Positions 1-12,100 of a stretch of 64,000 nucleotides of DNA are shown here, piece by piece. The translations under genes and the position numbers were made by a program. The stretch's first letter is position 1; every line of letters starts with the position of its first letter. Source of the DNA: Alnus glutinosa (Eukaryota; Streptophyta; Magnoliopsida; Fagales; Betulaceae); assembly GCF_958979055.1 (NCBI RefSeq), contig NC_084889.1, forward strand, positions 5,472,761 through 5,536,760, read 5' to 3'. The notes under the pieces were generated by a model. It saw nothing but the letters and a program-made list of their open reading frames with translations, searched no databases and was not told the origin of the DNA.

Positions 1-39
1 GGATAGCATCCACCACTTCTGAGATTTTCTCCGCTTTTT

Positions 40-620
40 GGAAATAATAAATAAAAACTGATTTCGTAGATGCACTCAACCTTCCTCCGTTCACATCCAA
101 CCAATGTGCCATGAAAGATTAAAATATTCTACAAAAGTCAAAAGATGTCCCACCAACTCCACGGTACCTACTAATTAAAAGGAAAAATGTTTGATTTCGC
201 ATTCTTATTTAATTCATATTATACTCTTGTTTACTTGGAATAATAATCTTATAAAAAAAATCAAGATTCCATTAAAACTTTTTTCACTATTTCTTATATT
301 ATTGATCCACGTAGATAAAGATGAGATAAAAGTGAGATGAAAGTGTATAATCAAACATTTCTCATTTTACATTGACGAAGTATATAAGACTATTTTTACT
401 TGCCGTGGGAAGACTATTATTCGTAGATATATCTGGTTACTTTCAATGGGAAGACTATTCTATTTGGCTATGTAGCACTATTCTATTTGGCTACATGGGA
501 AGACTATTCTTTGTAGATATATCTGGTTACTTGCCGTGGTTTGACACTCGATCTTCTGTAAGACTATTTTTAGATTGGAAGGTAATTAAGAGCCTCTCTC
601 CGTCTCTCTATATAATTGAG
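40..620 (+). repeat. Orphan copy of the upstream region of the pathogen-related gene
   Basis: Two blocks here recur in the same order upstream of the gene at 4475: about 40-190 matches about 3120-3270, and about 366-610 matches about 4085-4405. The copy ends in the same CT-rich stretch and TATATAA-like box (about 590-612) as the real promoter. No exon of the pathogen-related gene follows it, and the sequence diverges after about 620. The simplest reading is a duplicated 5' flank whose gene copy was lost or never included. Bases 1-45 also recur, imperfectly, at about 797-842. Confidence 0.7.
390..535 (+). repeat. Minisatellite of about 40 bp, upstream copy
   Basis: Degenerate units built on GGGAAGACTATTCTTCGTAG followed by an ATATCTGGTTACTT segment repeat several times. 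The same units form a larger array at about 4110-4345, directly upstream of the pathogen-related gene. Units differ by point changes and by loss of the ATATCTGG half. Confidence 0.75.
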
Positions 621-1392
621 AGCGGCTGGAATCGGACTATTCTGGCCGGAGAAGGGCTAGATCGGGTGGCCGGAGGTGGGAGGTGGGAGGGGAGAGAAGA
701 TGGAGGGAGAAGGTGGAGGGGAAAAAGAAAAAAAAGAAAAAAAAATCTGATGTGGAATGCCACGGAACTGCCTCATATAATGCAAGATTATTGGAGGATA
801 GCATTCACCACTTCTCAGATTTTCTCTGCTATTTGGAAAGCTCGAAATGTTTTTGTAATCACCGTATGACAAGTTGGGCTGCAATCGAAATATTTTTTTT
901 TGGCTGCATTCTCATTTTTCCTCCTCTTTCTCTTTTCTGTTCCCAGTTTCTTTTTCCTCGTCTTTATCTATTAAAAAACAAATATGTGGTATGAGTTGAA
1001 TAAAGACAAAAGGTTTTGTTATTTTTTAGTGGCTATTCAACTCATAATGTGACAAATAGATTTACTATTTACAAAATAAAAATAGCATAAAAAAGGGTTT
1101 GGCCGGTATGTTAGCCTACTGAGAAAAATAGGTTCCCAGTAGGAATGATAGATCACCAAGTTGGATTTTTTTAATAAATATTTTACATCTCTAATTAATA
1201 CAATTTAGCTGATGTTATTTAACATAATTAAACAGTCTACCCTCAATTTAAAAGTTATTAATATTGTAATTGGAGATTGGTTTAAGGATTTAACAAGTTG
1301 GTTGTGTTGATGGAATTATATAAGAACAGTCAAGAGCTTATTCGTTCCAGAATTAATGAAGGTATATATATGAGTGTACTGATTAAGTAAAT

Positions 1393-1654
1393 CTAGGCGT
1401 GTGTGATACAATCTTTTATTTGTTGGGTATAATCAACCTCAGTCCGCATTCCACAAGGCTGAATTTGTTCAATGAAAAACAAAGATATTCCAAGAGGATT
1501 GCGGTTCACCTTGAAATAGGTCCCGCCTGTTGTCCTCCATATTCGAGTAAGGACCGATTTGAATGCTTCTTTGTTGATCTTTTTGGGTGTCCCTCTCATA
1601 CCGGATAAGAGGAATTTTCCGGTTGAAAACACCATGCTCCTCTTCTATGATCAA
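1393..1654 (-). pseudogene. Fragment of a LINE-type DUF4283 (gag-like) protein
   Basis: The minus strand encodes about 50 residues that resemble the DUF4283 domain of plant LINE ORF1/gag-like proteins: a TGKFL...INKEAFKSVLTRIWR core, then a hydrophobic strand (GISLFF). The similarity stops at both ends without a start codon context, zinc knuckle or reverse transcriptase nearby, so this is a decayed fragment. The family call rests on recognising the pattern only. An unrelated chance ORF is the alternative. Confidence 0.4.
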
Positions 1655-3789
1655 TTCCGATCAATTCCCTCACACCGCAGAAGAACAATCAAACAAGAGA
1701 TGGGACAAAAAACCTCCTACGCCGGCCAGCCGGAAGGAGACAATCACCGTCACCAAATTAAAGTGACAAACTTTTCGGTTCTTTCGGCTGTAGGGTTCAT
1801 TGATTGGCCTTATAATTGACTAATTTTCTTTTCTTTTCTTTCTTTCCTTTTCTTTTCTTTTCTTTTGTTTTTTTTTTTTTAAAAAAAAAAAAATTATGAA
1901 AGCAAATCTTGAAAAGACAACGTTTTTTTTTCAATATGTTTCTCCCATGTAACATTATCCTATTTTAATTTATATTTTCCGACTTTTAATTAAATCACAA
2001 GTTTCTAAGAATATTAATGCTGTGGCAAACTCTCCGAGGCCCAAAAGGCCAACCTCATTTTAAAAAAAGAATTTTCAATGCTTACTTTCTGATTTTTTAA
2101 TGAATAATATTCCGTATTTTCTTTGTGTAATATTATAATGTGCATTGTATTATCGTTCATTTGAGTTTGCGATTCAAAAATAATAATTTTAAAATGTGTG
2201 ATTTAAAAAGATGATAAATCAAAATAATTTCATAATTTGAGAATTTATCATTTCCTTAAAATTATAAAGAATTCTTATAGAAAAATTGTACTTCAGATAA
2301 GACTATCGATTGCAATAATAGAGAGAAAATCATGACACCTAACCAGCTATATATTGCCTATCAATTTTTTATCATTGATCTTTCCTCTCTCTCATTTATT
2401 TATTTATTTATTTATTATCATTTTCCTCACCCACTCTTTTCTTGGACCTTCTACCTTTGGACGAAAGGGAAGAAGACTTTCTCGTTTGTTTTGGTTTTTG
2501 TTGAATAAAAAAGTTCCAAAACAATTATTTTAATAAAGTAGAAAAAAACTTGGATAAATTGTCGGACGAGGTTTTGAAAATTGGTTAGCCACTATTAGTC
2601 TATAGCTAAAGTAGGTTTTGATTATTTATTTTACATAAATTATTGAAAATGTTCATAGCATTCACAATAAATTATGCATTTCTCACTTTTAGCTAGAATA
2701 GTTAAGTAAAATCATAAAAAAAATCATTACATCCCATTATCTACTAAAAATAAAAAATAGATTTGTCTTGAATTTGTGAATAGTATAACTCTACTATTCA
2801 CAAACACATTCTTTTTTTTTTTCTTACGGTCTTTTACAAACAAAAAAAACGTATTAAAATTTACAACTTTTTTCAATTTCACTGATCATATTAGTTTTAA
2901 TCAAGCTTGGTTATTACAATATAAACAGTTTAAAGATTGCAATTCTTTTTATAATAGGGTGTCGAATAGTAGTAAATTTTAATAATAATTAAAAAAGTAA
3001 CAGCTAATAAGATTGTGTTAGAAAAATGACCGTCGTAAGAAAAATGTCGGTATGAAAAAAAGAAAGAAAGCAGAACGATTGAAAAAAACGACAGTAAAAA
3101 AAAAATACAATCATTAAAAAAGAAATAATAAATAAAAACTGATCGATTTCGTAGATGCACTCAACCTTCTTCCTTCTACATCCAACCAATGTGCTATGAA
3201 AGATTTAAATATTCTACAAACGTCAAAAGATATCCCTCCAACTCCACGGTACCTCCTAACTAAAAAGAGCTTTCATTTTACTTCTATTTCATTTGTATCT
3301 ACGTGGATTAATAATATAAGAAAAACATTATCCATAAACTTTAAATTGTCACAGTATCCTCTCTAAATTAATAAAAATTATCAATATCTTGATGCCAGCA
3401 AAAAAACAAAAATATAAAATATCATCGATGCCAGCAAAAAAAACAAAAATATTCTTATAATTTTTTTTTTAAAAAAAAAATAAAAAATGAAGAAGAAGAT
3501 ATGAGGCATGGCCACCTCTTGTCCCACAAAGTTTTTTTTTTTTTTTTTTTTGTCCCTTATATATATATATATATATAATTTTTAGAATTTTTTTTTATTA
3601 AGGGTATTTTTGTTATTAGGAAGACCTTAACAATTTTTAGTAGTTTGGAGGACATTGGCAATTTAGTGATAGTTTGAGGGGAGTATGTGAACTTTTTCCA
3701 AAATATTCTAGTGTGACTAGCTAGCTTTGATATTCCGACTAGCTGCGATTCACTAAAAATATAATTCCTAGTTTTTAGACAACAATAGA
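1655..3789. other. AT-rich intergenic DNA
   Basis: No supportable gene is visible. The stretch holds homopolymer T/A runs, a TTTA microsatellite near 2393-2416 and a TA run near 3557-3578. About 3120-3270 is the second copy of the duplicated promoter-distal block described at 40-190. Confidence 0.6.
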
Positions 3790-3794
3790 GTTTC

Positions 3795-4080
3795 ATTACC
3801 GGGCCGGCTTAACGGTAAGACAAATTAGACCTCTGTCTAAAGGCTCCTTAATTTATAAACGCATTAGCCAAATTTTCTATCGAAAACAATATATTAACAA
3901 GATTTGAATTTTTTATTAGTAATTTTACATCTCAAAAAATTAAGAATGATTTTTAAATTAATTTTGTAGTATTTAATTTTAAAATTAAAAAGATGTCGTT
4001 TTAACTTTTCACTTTTTACCTCCGCCCTCAATTTTCATTAAGCTTCCCTGTTCAGGACCTCGAATACTATTCATTTCACA
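3795..4080. repeat. Probable hAT-type transposon remnant
   Basis: The sequence begins GGGCCGGCTTAACGG and continues with a run in which 'AGACCTCTGTCTAA' precedes an AT-rich centre; it ends with CCGCCCTCAATTTTCATT and a 'GACCTCGAAT' segment. This layout resembles non-coding ends of a common plant hAT-like repeat. There is no transposase here and target duplications could not be identified, so the class is tentative. Confidence 0.3.
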
Positions 4081-4086
4081 CATATT

Positions 4087-4474
4087 TTACATTGACGAAG
4101 TATGTAAGACTATTTTTACTTGCCGTGAGAAGACTATTCTTCATAGATATATCTGGTTACTTTCAATGGGAATTGGGAAGACTATTCTTCGTAGATATAC
4201 CTGGTTACTTTCAATGGGAATTGGGAAGACTATTCTATTTGGCTACATGGGAAGACTACTCTTCGTAGATATATCTGGTTACTTTTAATGGGAAGACTAT
4301 TCTATTTGGCTATGTAGCACTATTCTATTTGGATACATGGGAAGACTATTCTTTGGATACCATTTTTAGATCGGTAGGTAATTGAGAGCCTCTCTCCCTC
4401 TCTATATAAATAAGACTCTCGTGTGCCATGGCCCATGAAAATTCAAGTTAAACAGCATTTACTATAGTGAGGAG
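4087..4474 (+). promoter_or_regulatory. Promoter region of the first pathogen-related gene
   Basis: A TATATAAA box lies at 4403-4410, about 65 bases before the start codon, just after a CT-rich stretch (TCTCTCCCTCTC). This spacing suits a plant TATA promoter with a short leader. The upstream 260 bases are the minisatellite array also found at 390-535, which changes the spacing of any distal elements relative to the paralogue at 7420. Confidence 0.6.
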
Positions 4475-4647
4475 ATGGCATCTTCAAGTGTTGAGCAAGA
4501 CAAGTATCGTAATTACTTGAGTGAAGAAGAAACGAAGAACACCCAATGGAGGTTTGGTCCCCCTGACTATAGTGTTGTCAACAAGCTCTTTGAAGAAGGC
4601 AGAACTAAGGTCTCCCTCCCTTTATCTCCTTTCTTCTGTTTGTGTGT

Positions 4648-4746
<99 letters not shown>

Positions 4747-5558
4747 TTTGATCTGTAACTGTTGAAGTTTTTTTGTTGAAGATATGGCCTCCTGGGTCGC
4801 TTGAAGAAAAGGTTCAGAGGCTTGTAAAGTCATGGGAAATGGAGTTTTTCCATAAGACCAACTTTGATGACTTCAAAACCATTGATCCCAAGAAGTTTAC
4901 TTTCAACGTAAATGGTACTAATTTATTACAGGAAAAAAAAAAAAAACTAGATTTCATAGCTTCTAAGGTTATGTTTTAAATTAGCATGTTCTACTATAAT
5001 TATCAGGAAGGAAGGCTTTAAACTTGGAAGAAATAGGCAAACTTGGGGGAGGCTATAACCCGCTACTACAGACCTCCCTGCCTGAGAAATTCAGGGCCTA
5101 CAATCCAGATGGAGAAACGGCGGAATCCTCTCATCGGACTTTCACGACAACGTTCCCTCGCGGTTTTGCTTTGGAGATTCTCCATGTTTATAGTGGGCCG
5201 CCGGTGATTGTGTACAAGTTCAGGCACTGGGGTTATGTGGAGGGCCCTTTCAAAGGCCATGCCCCAACTGGAGAAAGGGTTGAACTTTATGGAATGGCCA
5301 TTTTTGAGGTGACCTTTCATGTTCTTCTTGTTGCATGTTGTCATGTCTACTTGTTCTAGTAAATTTGTATTTGTCTTATTTACCGTAATTGTTGTCTTTT
5401 GCACTACAAAACAGGTGGACGAGGAAATGAGAGTTGTGAAGGTGGAGTTCTTTTACGACCCTGGTCAGTTGCTCGGAGGTCTTCTGAAAGGTGTTAGCTT
5501 GGATGGTTCTGCCGAGGAGGCGGCTACAAGCTGCCCTGTTCTAAGGAAAACAGGGTAG
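4475..5558 (+). CDS. Pathogen-related protein (SnoaL/NTF2-like), copy A
   Basis: Four exons join in frame to a 237-residue protein: 4475-4609, 4782-4914, 5007-5308 and 5415-5558. All introns are GT-AG. The product belongs to the plant pathogen-related protein family first described in barley, whose body is a SnoaL-like (NTF2-fold) domain. Visible family marks are NYLSEEE near the start, the conserved KIWPPGSLEEKVQ, KYTF-like KFTFNVNGRK, and the block FPRGFALEILHVYSGPPVIVYKFRHWG around residues 130-160. There is no signal peptide, so the protein is probably cytosolic. Its biochemical activity is unknown; family members are induced by pathogens. A paralogue lies 1.9 kb downstream in the same orientation with the same exon phases, which shows a tandem duplication. 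Intron 1 carries a long CT/TA microsatellite. No frame damage is seen. Confidence 0.9.
4652..4742. repeat. (CT)n-(TA)n microsatellite in intron 1 of copy A
   Basis: About 17 CT units are followed directly by about 29 TA units. The paralogue has a CT run at the same intron position (7563-7597), so the CT seed predates the gene duplication and the TA part was added here. Confidence 0.95.
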
Positions 5559-6318
5559 AACAGCCTACATGGCATTTTCAATCCACGTTGCGTAATAAAA
5601 CTGAAAGGTTTCATGATTACATGGAATTTTCAGTCAGATGTAATGTAATAATAAATAATATATTATATTTTCTTGGAGCTGTTCTTGTTGCTTGCTAATA
5701 TATATGAAGATGTTTAACAAATGGTTGTAATAAACATGATTTGAATCCAGAAATAAATTCCATTGCCCCTTCCACTTTAACTTAATTTAATACATCTTTT
5801 TTAACATCATCGTCAGATACTCGAGCTTTTAGTAAATTATGGTTTTAATAAAAAAAAAAAAAATCATCTTCTATAACTTTGGAAAAAAAAAAAAAACTAC
5901 AAGCTTGACGTATTATTACTAGAACCATTAAACTCATTTAATGGTGTATTACTTCTAAAATGATGCTTAAATAATAATCATTTTATGTTTGTGTTATCGA
6001 ATATATGATTATATTATTCTTCATCTTACACTATCAGTCAAAAACTGATTTTCATTAAAAGGAAACATGTTTATAAATTAAGACTCCAAAGTAACATTCA
6101 CCAAAAAAACATATATTCGAGTATGAAATTAGGTGAATGATTTTGATGTACATGCATGAATCCTGCAATTAAAACCCAATGTTTAAGAATACACAAATAA
6201 AATTTGCCAAAAAACACACGCAAAAAAAAAAAAAGTAAAATAATTATAGTGTGAGGCTGACTTGGTGGTGGGAGTGCTTAACTAATCACTTCAAAATCTT
6301 TCTCTACTTATAAAAATA
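5559..6318. other. 3' flank and AT-rich intergenic DNA
   Basis: An AATAAA signal at 5591-5596 and AATAATAAATAATA near 5648 could serve 3' end formation of the upstream gene. Beyond about 5720 only AT-rich non-coding sequence with A-runs is visible. Confidence 0.5.
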
Positions 6319-6460
6319 AAGAAATATGTTAGCCGTACAACAATTGTATAACAATGCTGATGTGTCTAATATTTTTATTTTTTTTTTAAAAAAATGTTGA
6401 ATAAATTAGCATTGTTGTGCAATTGTTGCGTAAGAATTGTACAAATAACATATTTCTTAA
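6319..6460. mobile_element. Short hairpin MITE
   Basis: The ends are inverted copies: AAGAAATATGTTA at the left and TAACATATTTCTT at the right, continuing imperfectly inward through GTACAACAATTGTATAACAATGC and its partner. The centre is T/A rich. It has no coding capacity. Target duplications are unclear in the A-rich flanks. Confidence 0.65.
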
Positions 6461-6707
6461 ATAAATGATATTTTTTTTTTTCAAACTTTTGTGGGGGCCA
6501 TGGCCCTCACCGGTCTACATGTGACTCTGCCACAATTGATCTTAAAAGTAAATTTTACTTTTGTTGAGTTATTAATTTTTTTTTATTACTTTTTTACCAA
6601 ATTAAATCTTTGTTACCCCAAAACATTAGACGTTACTTATCTTTAGACTCCAAAATATTATATCCGTATTGAAAATGTTAAAGAAATTAAACTTGATGAC
6701 CGTCCTT

Positions 6708-6835
6708 AAGGGGTGGCTCAATCGGCTGTGGACCACGCATCATGAAGCGGAAGTCACTAGTTCGAATTCTCTCCCTTCCTCTTGTGTGGACATGAAAAAA
6801 AAAAATAGAAAAAAAAACTCAGATGACCAAAAACA
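6708..6835 (+). mobile_element. Probable tRNA-derived SINE
   Basis: The sequence has an A-box-like TGGCTCAATCGG (6714-6725) and a B-box-like AGTTCGAATTC (6759-6769) at tRNA-like spacing, then an interrupted A-rich tail (from about 6794). This layout is that of a RNA polymerase III-derived short interspersed element. It does not fold as an intact tRNA, and its length and target duplications could not be fixed. Confidence 0.55.
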
Positions 6836-7419
6836 GAGAGCAATTGTATTTCAATATATAATATGTATACATTATGAAAATAACGGATGAAAAGCTAAAG
6901 ACGTTTCTGAATCGTAACTGATGCAATCTGTCTCATGACTATTGGTTACAGTTGTCGGTTGGTGGTCCATCTTCGAGTCAAAACATTCACGCCGCCTATT
7001 ATTATCACACTTATTTAACATGGCAAATTGCTGGCGGCTTTTTGTTTGGCTATTTCTTTGGGCTTATCTCAATTTATAATTTTATATTAAAAGGTGGCTG
7101 GTTGATTATGGTTATTTAATATAATATCATAGTATGAGGTTATAAATTCCAACCTTAACTTTATAGTTTACTTTTCATAAAATTAAATATTTTATGTCTC
7201 CATCATTTTTTCTTTTTATATTTTAATTAAACATTCAACGTATTTGAGCTTCACTAATTAAAGAGGAGCTACTCATTGTCATTGCAGCGGAGTGACACAT
7301 GACCTCGGCCTATTCTGAGTGTATTAGGTGGAATCTTAATAACCTATTTAAAGTCTATTCTGCAACACAAATTTCCGAGTTAAAAAATACCCAGACCTTG
7401 TTGTTTACTGGGAGCAAAG

Positions 7420-7558
7420 ATGGCATCTTCAGGAGTTGAGGATCAGGAGAAATATCGTTCCTACTTACATGGAGAAGGGGAGAGGAACACCAAATGGAAG
7501 TATGGTGCCCCTCCTAACTATGATGTTGTTGACAAGCTTTTTGAAGAAGGCAGAACCA

Positions 7559-7599
<41 letters not shown>

Positions 7600-8445
7600 G
7601 ATGTTCTGAATCTTCTGATGAAAAATTAGTTTTTTTCATTTATGGAAGATATGGCCTCCAGGGTCAGTTGAAGAAAAAGTGCAGAACCTTGTGAAGACAT
7701 GGGAAATGGAGATGTTCAACAAGGCATGCTCTGATGACTACAAATCAGTTGATCCAAAGAAGTATACTTTCAGCCTAAATGGTAACATTAAGCTCCTAGC
7801 TTATTTATTTCATTTGATTTTACTATTTTATTTGTGTTTAAACAATTTCCACAATTTCCTTTTGTCCACACATACAAATTGATGATAACGTGCAGGAAGG
7901 AAGGCTATAACTATAGAAGAAAAGCGTAAGCTTGGGGGAGGCTACAATTCCTTCCTACAAACCTCCTTGCCAGAGAAACTTCGTGTGTACAACCCAGCAG
8001 AAGAAACTGCTGATTCATCTCATAAGGCTTTCACATCAGCTTTCCCGCGTGGGCTTGCTCTGGAGATTCTCCATGTTTACTCGGGGCCACCCGTGATTGT
8101 GTACAAATTCAGGCACTGGGGTTTCATGGAGGGTCCTTTCAAAGGCCATGAACCAACTGGAGAAATCATCGAACTCTTTGGGATGTCTGTTTTTGAGGTA
8201 TAGCCCTTTCACTTCTTCATCATCTTTTTCTTCTTCTTCTTCTTCTTCTTCTCCTTGATGCTCACCCTCACCCTCTGCCTCTGGTAACTGGCTTGATACA
8301 GTTGGATGAACAAGAGAAAATTGTGAAGGTCGAGTTCTTCTTTGACCGTGGAGAACTGCTAGGAGGTCTTACGAAAGGTGCTAGCTTGGATAGATCAACT
8401 GAACAGGCCGCCTCAACCTGCCCCTTCTTGATTAAGACAGGGTAG
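7420..8445 (+). CDS. Pathogen-related protein (SnoaL/NTF2-like), copy B
   Basis: Four exons join to a 239-residue protein: 7420-7560, 7649-7781, 7896-8197 and 8302-8445, all with GT-AG introns and with intron phases identical to copy A (0, 1, 0). The paralogues share the N-terminal MASS..VE, KYGAPPNYDVVDKLFEEGRTK, IWPPGSVEEKVQ and the FPRGLALEILHVYSGPP block. Copy B has two extra residues in exon 1. Intron 1 starts with a long CT microsatellite immediately after the donor. There is no signal peptide. As for copy A, the role is inferred only from the family (defence-associated, molecular activity unknown). It lacks the minisatellite promoter of copy A, so expression probably differs. Confidence 0.9.
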
Positions 8446-8688
8446 CTAATCAAATCCTCGTGTAACTCTGTTACGCTTTAGCCAAGGAAAGACCACAATT
8501 GCATGACAATATGAATAACAATAAGCCCTGCCCTGTCAGGCATAAACTCAGTTCTTAATGTTTTAATATCTAATTTCAGTACTTTCACTTGAGTTCATTT
8601 ACTTCCTTGCAAGCACGCATTACCACATAAATATATAGGCATCGTTTGACAATGCTTTTTAATTTTTTTTTTTATTTTTTGTCAAAAA

Positions 8689-8719
<31 letters not shown>

Positions 8720-9143
8720 GAAAAGGCAAAAAGAATTAACAAACAACTCCAAATACAAATTTACGAAACACTCAAAATGACCCTCTAAAGTGTTTTATCA
8801 AGCGAACCAATTTCCCTAAAAGTGGATAATATTGTCAGGCATAGTACAATGATTGATGCCAAAATATTCTGCCGCTAGATTTGTAAAAGGATTTGATTCA
8901 GTTTAAGGAATGATTACAACCAAACAGAGCATAAACTTGGTGTACAAATTGGCATTGCCCAACACCTGATGGTGACATATATTTCACCCCAAGCAGCCAA
9001 AAAAAATCCTCTTTTCATTTTTTCTACAAATCGATTAGGAAAACTTTATTAAAAAGAATTACATTGTTATCAGCTTAAGCATCTCTTTCTGGCTGTATGG
9101 GATGATTCATTTTATGTTATATATAACAAGGTAGACAATGTTT
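8446..9143. other. Convergent intergenic spacer
   Basis: This spacer separates the + strand pathogen-related gene from the - strand DUF218 gene. It holds AATAACAATAAG near 8512, an interrupted poly-A stretch around 8682-8720, and no recognisable gene. Confidence 0.6.
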
Positions 9144-12100
9144 CTAACTAGCTTTACTAGGCCACGGAAGGGAGCCTGGATAAGGAGCTGCCCCGCAGTA
9201 TCTGAACAGACCTTCAATCTCAGGACACCCATTAGGATAAGGGATTTCCCGGTGAAAAGGATCACGCCTTAGTTTCTTCCGATAGAGTGAACCTTGACAT
9301 CCATAAGGATCTCCTTGGAATTGAGTCCGCACCAATGCCTCGCCTTTCAGAGCTGCTTCTTTTGAAGTCGGTGAAGCTGGGGTGCCCAAGTAGAAGAACC
9401 TTGACTCTGGAAATCCAATTGCAGACCGATGCAGATGCGCAAATCTCTCTTCCTTGAAATCATAACTTACAACCTGATTCAGAGTGTAATGAAATCAGCA
9501 AGAAACTCGGGTTTTGGGGGGGGGGGGGGGGAATTAAGCTGCTGTGATGAAAAAGACCGAGTCAGGAGTCTAGAAAAAGTATTGAAATGGAAAACAGATA
9601 TCTTTTCTCTCTCTACAATCCGAGATCTATTGATGCATCACTCAAGATAGAAAAAAATTAGTTTAGTTCAAATATAACTTGCAGAATTTTTGAAACAATA
9701 ACTAATATTGTATAAACCACCATAATTTTTGTAGGTGTAATCAGAAAAAAGAAGGTACAATACATTCAAGTATGTGAGTACATGTGCACATACAAATACA
9801 CCCACCAAAACAGACACACTCACATGGGGAGGAAGACAGAGAGTGGTTATGAGTGACTGAATGCAACATTAAGGTCATAATTATGACAAGAGCACTGGGT
9901 AAAGGGTAAAAGGACAAGCATGTTCTCCTATGGTATTTCAGCACTTATCCCATAGAATCATCAACGTATATATTTCAGAAGCCTCCATATGTAAATTTTG
10001 GGGAATACTTTCGTTTTGTTTTTATTTTGGCCAAAGTGAGCACCTATGACTGAAACCTGTATTCATGTCCCACAAAATTGATAATCATTATTCCACACCA
10101 TGATAATCGATCATCCAGAGAGGATAAAAACACGACAACTTTCTGGTTGTTTTTCTCAAATTTTATCTGTTTCGTATATTAGTGTATATCATATACATAT
10201 TTTAGCTTGAAAGGAAAACGTTAAAAAGAAAAGAAAAAGAAAGCATCCTGTAGAATCGCTTACAGTTATGTTATAAGGATATGTGCCAGTAAGCTCTCGG
10301 AAACGACACACACTAAATAGAAGGTTCTCAAAACTGTCCCTCGCATGCTCTTCTGTGAGTGCCCTCCATCTCACATTTTCTTCCTTGCCTATAAAAACAA
10401 TCACAGCATAAGTTGCATAACAGTAGGACTAAAATCAGATAGTTCAAAGCTTTCATATAACAGAAACGACTTTACCATGCAAAGAATCCCGTGGTTAATC
10501 TATCAAGTTTACATTTGGCACATACCAACATTCAGCAACTCAAGGTTCAGAGAGAATTATGCAATGGAGATGTCCATTTATCATCCATTACAAGTTATGG
10601 AGACTACATACTACATAGTATGAAGAGATTATGAACTAAAATTGGCACCAGGAAAAAATTGGCTTAACATAATTTAGCAAGAAAAAGTCCTCTAAAAACA
10701 TGAGATTCTGCTGGCAAAAGGAAACAGAAAAAATCCAAAACTTTTCATCCATTTAACAGGATAAGTTACCACATCAAATAGGGCTTGTTGGGAGTAATTC
10801 AAAGAGCTTGATGTTATAGGCACCACTAGTTATGGATTTTAACAGTACTTTCAAGGAGCGAGTAAGCAACTTAATTGCCTTTTCAAATCTTCACTATTGG
10901 AAATGAAGCAAAAAAATCCTTGCCATCGATCAGAAGGAAAAGACATTTTCAACAAATTAACATGTAGAAACTCATACTCTAGTATTTTCTGGATAAGGAC
11001 CAAAGGTGTTGTTGGCAACAGAACAGGAGGCAACGCTACAAAGGTAAACACTGTAAGGGGGGTTTTGGCATTATAAGTGATGGGGGTAAATGTGGTAGGA
11101 ACTGATTAAGCTGGAATTGGCAAAGTTTTTTTTTTGATAAGTAATAAGTTGGTCTTATTAAAAGCGTAAGGCGCCCCTCAATACACCGGCAGTATACAAG
11201 AGAACGCACCTAGCTAGAAAGAGAAAAACGAACAAGAAATTCATCAAAGGTAAACGACAACGGTGACACAAAAGCCACCGTCCAAAGATACAACGTATGA
11301 AAAAAAAGAAGCTAAAATATCCTCCGAGGATCTCTCCAAATCCTCAAAACACCTATCATTTCTTTCCTTCCAAACATACCAGAGAATGCATGTCGGCACC
11401 ATCTTCCAAATAACAGCACTCCTCGGCCTACCAGCCGTCCACCAACACGCAACCAAGTCAAGGACTCTCAGAGGCATAATCCAAGACAGATCAAAACGAG
11501 AAAAAATAGCACTCCACATAGCGTATGCAACATCGCAGTGAAGGAGAAAATGATCCACTGATTCCCCGCTTCTCTTGCAAATGCAACATCTATCCACCAC
11601 AATGACATGTCTCTTCCTGAGGTTATCCACCGTTAGGATCTTACCTAGAGCCGCAGACCACGCGAAAAAAGCCGCCCGCAGAGGAGCCTGAGTCTGCCAT
11701 ACACTCTTCCAAGGAAAGTGACTTCTCACATCGCAAGCCAGAGAGCTAAGGAAAGACTCAACCTTGAACAAACCTTTTTTGGAAGGGATCCACCACAATT
11801 TGTCTTCACTACCTCTATTAAAACTGACCTAGTGCAATACCTGGAAAAAAGCAGCAAAGGCATCCACTTCCCAATCATGCACTTCTCTAAAAAAGCACAC
11901 GCTCCACTGATTGAAGCCACCCACAAGCTCCACATTATCCGCAACTGAAGCATCCTTCGCACGAGCAATTCCAAATAAAACAGGAAAAGCTTCCTTAAGA
12001 GTTGAGTTCCCATACCACAAATCATGCCAAAATTTTGTTCTAGCCCCACCTCCCACCTCAAATCTAGAGAATCCTACAAATTTCTTCCACCCTTTCCTGA

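Noticed and set aside
4521-4751. Open frames running through SLSLSL and YIYIYI repeats
   Set aside because: They are translations of the CT/TA microsatellite in intron 1; the spliced gene explains the region.
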